Below are positions 57,952 to 64,000 of a stretch of DNA of 64,000 nt, piece by piece (the first letter of the stretch is position 1; each line of letters begins with the position of its first letter). Source of the stretch: Terfezia claveryi (lineage: Eukaryota > Ascomycota > Pezizomycetes > Pezizales > Pezizaceae); contig WHUX01000131.1 in assembly GCA_015179025.1 (NCBI GenBank), positions 1-64,000 on the forward strand. Reading direction: 5' to 3'. The translations under genes were made by a program, and so were the position numbers. The notes below the pieces were generated by a model. That model did not search any database. It was not told the DNA's origin and worked only from the letters and a program-made list of their open reading frames with translations.

Positions 57952-58112
57952 CCGCATCTACTGGTGTATAACGATCCTTGTCAGTTTAAAGACATAGGTC
58001 GAGCTTATGCAGTAAAGGTGATAAAATAGGTGGATGGTAACAAGCTCACTGAGGTATAATGGTCCCTGTCAGTTAAACTGACAAGGATCGTTGTTCGCCA
58101 GTGGATGCGGTA
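57950..58112. mobile_element. Short TIR (hairpin) element
   Basis: ACCGCATCTACTGG...AACGATCCTTGTCAGTTTA (57951-57989) is answered by TAAACTGACAAGGATCGTTG...CCAGTGGATGCGGT (about 58073-58110). Arms of about 38 bp enclose 85 bp. It abuts motif copy 10. Confidence 0.8.
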
Positions 58113-58469
58113 CCACGAGTTATATAAACCATGTAAACCGCCTTAGCCTCCGCTTTCCAATTCAGGAAGTATGCCCCACAATAATCGTTGTGTCATTTTC
58201 AGAGGTGAAACCGATGACCACAAACAAGAGGATGAGAATAGGTACGGTAGGCCCTGTGCTTGTCGTTCAGGGTAACGGCAAATATGAAAACATAAAAATA
58301 GGTGCCTCTAACATGCACCTGCATGCGCCGCTCACAGTAATCTGCGGGATATACGAACAGATGTATCGAGACCGGAAGGGACGCTCTGAAATCATTATAC
58401 ACTACCTACTACAGCTGGTGATATTAGGGGGTACATCAATCTATATCCACGTTAGAAAAGACATGTATA

Positions 58470-58560
58470 TGTTCTGGGCCGCTCGCGGGCATCGGCCGCC
58501 CGCGGGCGGCATACCCTCTGTGCCGGTCGCGGGCAATAAATATACTTCCTCAATTTGGTA
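58470..58560 (+). repeat. Terminal fragment of the TGTTCTGGGCC family
   Basis: Begins TGTTCTGGGCCGCTCGCGGG and continues with GC-rich hairpin words to CCTCAATTTGG. Same family as 22990-23291 and 60192-60420. Confidence 0.75.
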
Positions 58561-58846
58561 ACTGTGAATTGAACAAAACATTCTGCTACACTCAAAAATC
58601 ACCCTGTGAAGTCATTTTGACCACCCCTTCCACATCACAGGGAGACGGTAGACATTGAACAAGGGGGAAATTCCGGAAAAATTACCTCAAGCCCTTCAAA
58701 TGATGAAGTACATGCTTTAATAACTCATCACCTTCATCTCTGATGATGAATGGAATGGAGAGGAAGATACTGAGTTTATTGCTACTGTACCGTAGAAATC
58801 TGCAACGTTTCCTATGCAATAGTACCCCCCCGGCCAACATTAGCCC

Positions 58847-59240
58847 CTAGTCGCATTTCACTGGCGGCAAGCACAACTCCCTTGCAATCTCCGTATTCCT
58901 AATCTTCTCCGCCTCCCCAATAATCCTGATCCCCCTCACCACCTCCGTCAAGAAGCTACTACTTGCAATCGCAGACCCGCACCCAAACGTGTTGAATCTC
59001 ACATTCGATGATTTCATTTGTATTTGGGTCCACGCGGATTTGGAGTTTCATTACATCCCCGCCTGCACAGAACTATTTAGTCAAGGTTCCACTCACATAT
59101 TTCCTAGGTGAAAAAGCTGCGGATTGAACTTACAAGCCGGCGCACCAACTAACCCCGTCCCAACGTCGACATCTGTTTTTGCCACCCGACGCGAGGGTTG
59201 GAGTAGTGATCGAGAGGTGCAGCTGGAGGGAAATATGTTT
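58847..59240 (-). pseudogene. ISU1-type iron-sulfur cluster scaffold, frameshifted and 5'-truncated copy
   Basis: The scaffold builds Fe-S clusters in mitochondria. On the minus strand the pieces are HYSNPR (about 59210), KTDVDVGTGLVGAPA (59180-59134), an intron 59133-59063 with perfect GTAAGT...GCAG borders in the right phase, [37 protein letters not shown] and ELCLPPVK ending at TAG (58847). All three cluster-binding Cys and the LPPVK site for the partner chaperone are present. However, a frame change is needed after NPR (59183-59193) and another near 59003. No clear N-terminal exon is found upstream. This is a decayed DNA-level duplicate (the intron is kept) unless the two shifts are sequencing errors. 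Confidence 0.78.
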
Positions 59241-59299
59241 GATGTTTTTAAAAATATATAAATTTCATTCTCTAGTTCATTCCTCTGCACGAAATACTA

Positions 59300-60190
59300 C
59301 GTATCTTTCTCATGGTATTCCTCCTCAAAACGGGCTGCGTCGCTCTTGGGAAAACATTCTTGACCAGGAGGCCTGTGGTGATGAAACGTACTTACTGTAT
59401 ATAGGCGAGAAGTTATTAGATCCCTGATTGATAAATTGAGATAGGAGAATATAAGATGAGATGCCTTATCTGGGAGAAACCCTAGTTGTGGAGGGGTACT
59501 ACCTCTACATACCGATGGTTGCACTACATACGGTTACAGGGAAAAGAGATTGCTACATAGTGCTGGGGACTGAAGAATTATTAATCTCCACCATGCTAGC
59601 TTGCACCCTGTGCCAGACTTTATGAGATTTCTATTCAACTTAGCGGAGTCCGCAGACACGAGCAGCTTTCGATAATTCTTCCACACTGGGATTGACAATA
59701 ACAATTATGACAATCAAGGTCTCAGTGACGACCCCTTCCCAGAAATTATGAGCCTGGTTCGATACAAACTTTGCCAAGAATGTCCGGGAATTGAACTAGA
59801 TCTCATACTGGGAGGGATTTCTAATAATTGGTCTGTTATAATATAACTTTTGATACAATAATTAATTACTTAAATTGTTAAAGTTCCAGGGCAATTGCTT
59901 TCCTTCTAGGTGGGTGATTATGGTTGAAAGTGGGCCAGTTTCGGCCCTGCTGTAACATCATGTACAGCTACGTTGATACTCCGTACAGGGAATATATATC
60001 ATGCGTTTAGCTTATTAACCTCTGTACAGTTTCCGATGGTTATGTACCGAGGTATAGGTAAGTGATGCACTTAGGTTAGCATACTTTTGAGTTTAGCTGC
60101 TACAGTATATACTTTACACATCCAATCAGATAAATCAAGTCGCCGATCGAGTGTCCCGTTTGAGTGTGGTGCGTATGGTACGGTACGTAT
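59300..60190. other. Intergenic, no gene recognised
   Basis: AT-rich, short frames only. Confidence 0.5.
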
Positions 60191-60191
60191 A

Positions 60192-60420
60192 TGTTCTGGG
60201 CCGCCCGCGGGCGGCATAACCTCTGTGCCGGTTGCGGGCAACTAATATAATTCCTCAATTTGGTACTTGTATTGATAAAGGTTTACGAGTACTGATTTAA
60301 TCCCCAAAAAAAGAATTGATAACGGTATACCTATCCCAGCGACTGCAATATAGATTCATGTATTTCCCAATCGATTAGACCTCCATCTTCAGTTCAGCAG
60401 GTTTCAGTGCTTCATAGGTC
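60192..60420 (+). repeat. Terminal fragment of the TGTTCTGGGCC family
   Basis: Begins TGTTCTGGGCCGCCCGCGGG. Its AT-rich continuation matches the complement of 22990-23291 over more than 200 bp. Confidence 0.75.
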
Positions 60421-60661
60421 CTTTGTTTTTGAGACGAGCAGGGATATGCTAAGGTATATCCCACACGTATACTTGCCAATATTCTTGACAGTATTAATGA
60501 TCCTTCCTTAAAGGAGATCGATTATATTAGATATTCCCTCTAGAGGAAATAGATAACATGTATGAACACCTCATCTAATGGACAAGGAGAATATGTGTGG
60601 ATGTACAAGAGTATGTGTGTATCCTATCTCTACTCTATGTGCTGGAAGCTTCCATCCTAAA

Positions 60662-61737
60662 TGTTCTGGGCCTCTTGTGCTATGCCCCTCGCGGACAATT
60701 TATTTAATTACTTCCTTTGGTACATAACGCACTTAAATTTATAAAATATAGAAACATTGAACGGGTTCAAGTTGATCTAATTGATATGCTCCATGAGCCT
60801 GATGGACAATATAAATGGATCTGTCATATGAATGACCATATGGTACATGGTTGTTCCATTATTAGAAGATAAAATGGTAAGTTAACCTCATTAGTATAAG
60901 TAATATGATACTACATTATGGATTCAGCTTTATAGCTCTTCTAACATTTTACGATCTGATAATGGTGGAGAATTTTAAGGCAGAAGTTGAGCATTAATTA
61001 TGAGCTTAAGGTATTAAAATAAAACATGGAAAACCTCGCACAAAAGGCTTGATAGCGTTGTACAACCTCGTCTCACTGAATCGATTAGTGGGTCGGATAC
61101 AGGAGCTATAAAATTCGAACAAGAGGGGGATTCCAAAACAAAATACCTCTAGTGATGTAGATCTAAATAATCAATAGAAGGATACTAAGTATATTGCCTT
61201 AATCCCTCGGTTTTAGACCAAATTAAAGCTAGTCTTAAGCTTAGAAAATAGGCTTTACAGCATCGAGGACTGTTCAATCAAAGAAAAGATATTGCAAAAC
61301 CATAGCCAGAATTCCACAAAGATTTCAAGCTAGCAACTAATCTTATGGGGTTGTACAAATGAAATTGTAGATACTCCAGCTACTGAACAATCCATAATCA
61401 CTTCAGCTAATTCTTCTCGGCAGGCTCCACAACAAGTTAGGTTTCTGTCTTATGTATTTACAAAAAGTCGTCGTTGCTGCCGATGCTTTACAAGTGAGTT
61501 GAGACATCCTTTTGTCATACCAGAGGGTTAGCAGATCATGACTGCGGTAACCTCGCGGCTCTACAAATTGGACTCTTGGATAGTAGCCCAATTGTGGAAC
61601 AACTAGTAGCCTAGTTATATGTATGTCATATAGCTCTAGGTAGGTAAATTTTAATTAATTAATTCAAGTACGTTATATACTAAATGCAGTAATTAAATGA
61701 ATTGCCCGCGAGAGGCATAGTGGGTATACCGCGATCA
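60662..61737 (+). mobile_element. Decayed integrase-type TIR element (second Ginger-like family)
   Basis: The left end reads TGTTCTGGGCCTC...GCTATGCCCCTCGCGG, then ACAATTTATTTAATTAC. The complement of 61737-61674 reads TGATCGCGG...ACTATGCCTCTCGCGG, then GCAATTCATTTAATTAC. These ends form imperfect inverted repeats of about 60 bp around 0.95 kb. Inside, 60755-60830 reads IERVQVDLIDM (first catalytic Asp) and about 60950-60975 reads RSDNGGEF (second Asp), with many stops. The order and wording match the integrase of the palindromic element (RVQIDLFDM, QCDNGAEF). No target duplication is evident. Inactive. Confidence 0.7.
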
Positions 61738-61925
61738 AGAGGTGATTCAAAAGCAGCGCCGTATACGTAAGACAAGACGTCCGTAGACGAGTGTGACGTA
61801 GACTACGTAGACTGCGTAGACTGGTACCTAGATGAGTGTGTAGCGTCGCTAGTTTCAATAGTCTGGACAAGGAGCCGATGATCACCGAAGCCCAAGAATT
61901 AGTTACCGAACATTGTTGAGTTTCG

Positions 61926-61950
61926 TAGTCTGGTTGGCACAAGCCCCTCG
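61926..61950 (+). repeat. Dispersed motif, copy 11
   Basis: TAGTCTGGTTGGCACAAGCC followed by CCTCG. Confidence 0.85.
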
Positions 61951-61954
61951 CACA

Positions 61955-62434
61955 GGTGAGTTTCGTTGCGAGTATCCACCCAGTTAAGTATTTCCTACAA
62001 CTGACATAGACCTGACCTCTTCGCCTAGCTGCATCCTAGGACGGGGCAATGCCTCTTCCTCAACTGACTACAAATCAGATAGGTTTAGTTTCCAATTGGT
62101 TTCTAAATTTTTCCATCACTTATCGGCATTCGCTAATATTTTCCCAAACTCAACAATCAGGCAACTTTTTTCCCATCTCCGTTCGTAATCCTCATCAAAG
62201 GGCAACCTATACCCACATTTTTTACTTCGAACATACAATGACATCCAAAACTATAACTCCAAACTACTTCTCATCCTTAGGCTGAGCCGTTCAAAGACAT
62301 GTTTTCTGCCTTTTCAGTCAACCCATTGATATTGATCTGTATCTTGCTGGCATTAGTCCCTAGGGCAACTGGGGTGCAGGGTTCACCATTAGCAGCCTTA
62401 ACGGACGGCATTGGCGTTATGTTGCCCGACGGAA
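61955..62434. other. Downstream region of LEU4
   Basis: No separate gene recognised; this includes the LEU4 3' UTR. Confidence 0.4.
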
Positions 62435-64000
62435 CTAGCTATTTCGACGCGAGCGATGCTGTATAAGCAGAAAAGGTCGCATCAAATACTTTATGCTGGG
62501 ATACTTACCGATGATGCTGCGGACAGCATGGCAATCAAACTCGCCTGTGCTGCGTCCTCGTGGATACCCACTCCCCACACAGTCTGTCCACCAGCTGAAC
62601 ACTCGATGAAGGTAGCAGCCTTTGTTTCTCGCCCAGAACCGATGGCGTGCTCCTTGTAGTCCTTGACATCAAGATCCACGCCAATAGTCTTGAGAGCGTT
62701 AGCAAGGGAGGAGATGGGACCGTTTCCAGTACCATTGATACTGTGTTCCCGACCATCTATCTCAACAACACCAACAAATGTTCTTCGGGAATTAGCACTT
62801 TGCTTTCCAAGACCGACTGGGGACATAGATCTGTCGGTAGAGACTTCGTAATCGACAAGGGTGATACGCGGCTTGCAGTCTTCAGTAAGGAAGTACGCCT
62901 TCTGGAAAAGGAGTTTGATTTCACTAGGCTTGAGCTCCCTGTTAAGTGCCTCCGTCTCGGCTTGGACCACTTTACTAAATGCGATCTGAAGCCCACGGGG
63001 CAAGTCAAGGTCCAAAGTACGCTGAATGACCCACGCAACACCACCCTTTCCACTCTGGCTGTTGACTCGGATGACAGCTTCGTACGTTCGTCCAATATCG
63101 GCAGGGTCAAGAGGAAGGTAGGGTATAATCCATCTGTCATCATCAGCACAACCTTGATCCTTGCGGGTTTGGAAGCCCTTCTTGATAGCATCTTGGTGAG
63201 AGCCAGAGAAGGCACACACGACCAGTTGACCTCCATATGGTGCTCTTGGATTGACTGGAATCTTGGTAGACACCTCCACGAGGTCAATGACCGAGTTAAG
63301 GTCAGAAAAGTCAATGTTGGGTGAAACACCTTGTGTATAAAGGTTGAGTGCTAGAGTGACTAAATCGACATTCCCGGTTCGCTCCCCATTTCCGAATAAG
63401 CATCCCTCCACTCGGTCTGCACCAGCCATCTGGGCAAGTTCTGCCGCTGCAACAGCGCAGCCTCGGTCGTTGTGAGGGTGCAAAGACACACAAATCTTTT
63501 CTCTTTCTGAAATATTGGTGCAGAAGTACTCAATCTGGTCCGCATAGACATTTGGAGTTGACATCTCGACTGTGGCGGGGAGATTGAAGATGATTGGGTT
63601 CTCGACAGATGGTTCCCACGCCTGCTTGACAGCTTCGCAAACCCTGATCACAAAATCTGGGGAACTATCGGAGAATGTTTCGGGGGAAAATTCGTATGCC
63701 CATTCAGTATTCTGAGCATCTGGACTGTCCTTTGTGAGAGATCGGGCTAATTTCGTGGACTTGACTGCCAATTCGAGGGACTGTTCCTCAGTCATGCCAA
63801 ACACTATCCTCCTGAAGCATTCGCTTGTGGCAAGGTACAAGTGAAGAATAGCCTTCTTCGCACCCTTGACAGAATCGACCGTCCGTTTAATGAAGTCCTC
63901 TCGGCAGGGTGAGAGAACTTGGAGCCATACGTCGTCCGGCACCGCACCAGGTGTCTTGATTAAACGCCGAGTGAAGTCGAAATCTGTAAGCGATGCGGAG
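62435..64000 (-). CDS. LEU4: 2-isopropylmalate synthase (leucine biosynthesis), N-terminus beyond the window
   Basis: The enzyme condenses 3-methyl-2-oxobutanoate with acetyl-CoA, the committed step of leucine synthesis, in fungi usually in mitochondria. The frame is open from the right edge (position 64000) with TDFDF...REDFIKRTVDSVKGAKKAI. The TIM-barrel part carries the metal-binding HPHND (about 63480) and the GNGERTGN loop. The C-terminal LeuA regulatory domain, the leucine feedback site, starts about FVGVVEIDG and includes GNGPISSLANAL and AATFIECSAGG. The main exon ends at a GTAAGT donor near 62505. I place a short last exon at 62458-62435 after a TATACAG acceptor; if the intron is retained, the frame stops at 62491 instead. 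No breaks are seen, so it is probably functional. Confidence 0.93.

Noticed and set aside
58091..58561. 156-codon ORF upstream of the ISU1 copy
   Set aside because: It begins in a hairpin element and ends in the GC-rich terminal repeat; composition and context argue against a gene.

Overview
The window is nuclear DNA of a filamentous ascomycete (Pezizomycotina). The evidence is short introns with fungal splice sites in almost every gene, fungal versions of SEC5, STB6-like, TIM10, IDH2 and LEU4, and transposon relics whose breaks are mostly C-to-T or G-to-A changes, as expected of repeat-induced point mutation (RIP). The class cannot be fixed from the sequence alone.

Positions 1-19640 are a nest of repeats. 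A decayed Ty3 chromovirus (1-3348) with its 3' LTR lies against a decayed Copia element on the minus strand. The Copia gag is split by a 15.2-kb palindromic element (3518-18734) with a 4-bp target duplication (CTGA) and inverted ends opening TGTNCTGTCCC. Each arm of the palindrome carries, pointing outward, a broken gene for a Ty3-integrase-like DDE transposase with a Cys-rich CXC-like tail. Each arm also has a 34-bp minisatellite, a tRNA-like A/B-box sequence, a 20-bp satellite and a second unique block. The arms have the same order; the main difference is that the satellite in the left arm has grown to about 2.6 kb and taken in a solo LTR. I read this as a giant Ginger-like DNA transposon, or a head-to-head dimer of one. 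It is the most unusual object in the window.

Positions 19800-64000 are gene-bearing but sparse. In order: a C2H2 zinc-finger protein (-), a DUF1365 membrane protein (-), riboflavin kinase (+, with two unusually long introns), two pogo-type transposase relics, a serine-protease-like relic, NAD-isocitrate dehydrogenase IDH2 (-) divergent from exocyst SEC5 (+), mitochondrial lysyl-tRNA synthetase (-) divergent from TIM10 (+), an STB6-like protein (-), a frameshifted ISU1-type Fe-S scaffold copy (-), relics of a second integrase-bearing TIR family, and the 2-isopropylmalate synthase LEU4 (-), which runs off the right edge. IDH2, the lysyl-tRNA synthetase, TIM10, the ISU1 copy and probably LEU4 all concern mitochondria.

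The intergenic space of the right half holds many small palindromic or TIR elements. A 15-24-bp motif, TAGTCTGGTTGGCACAAC, occurs at least eleven times between 30.4 and 62 kb, including inside a riboflavin kinase intron and directly after the IDH2 stop codon. Exon borders were set by eye from splice sites and reading frame.
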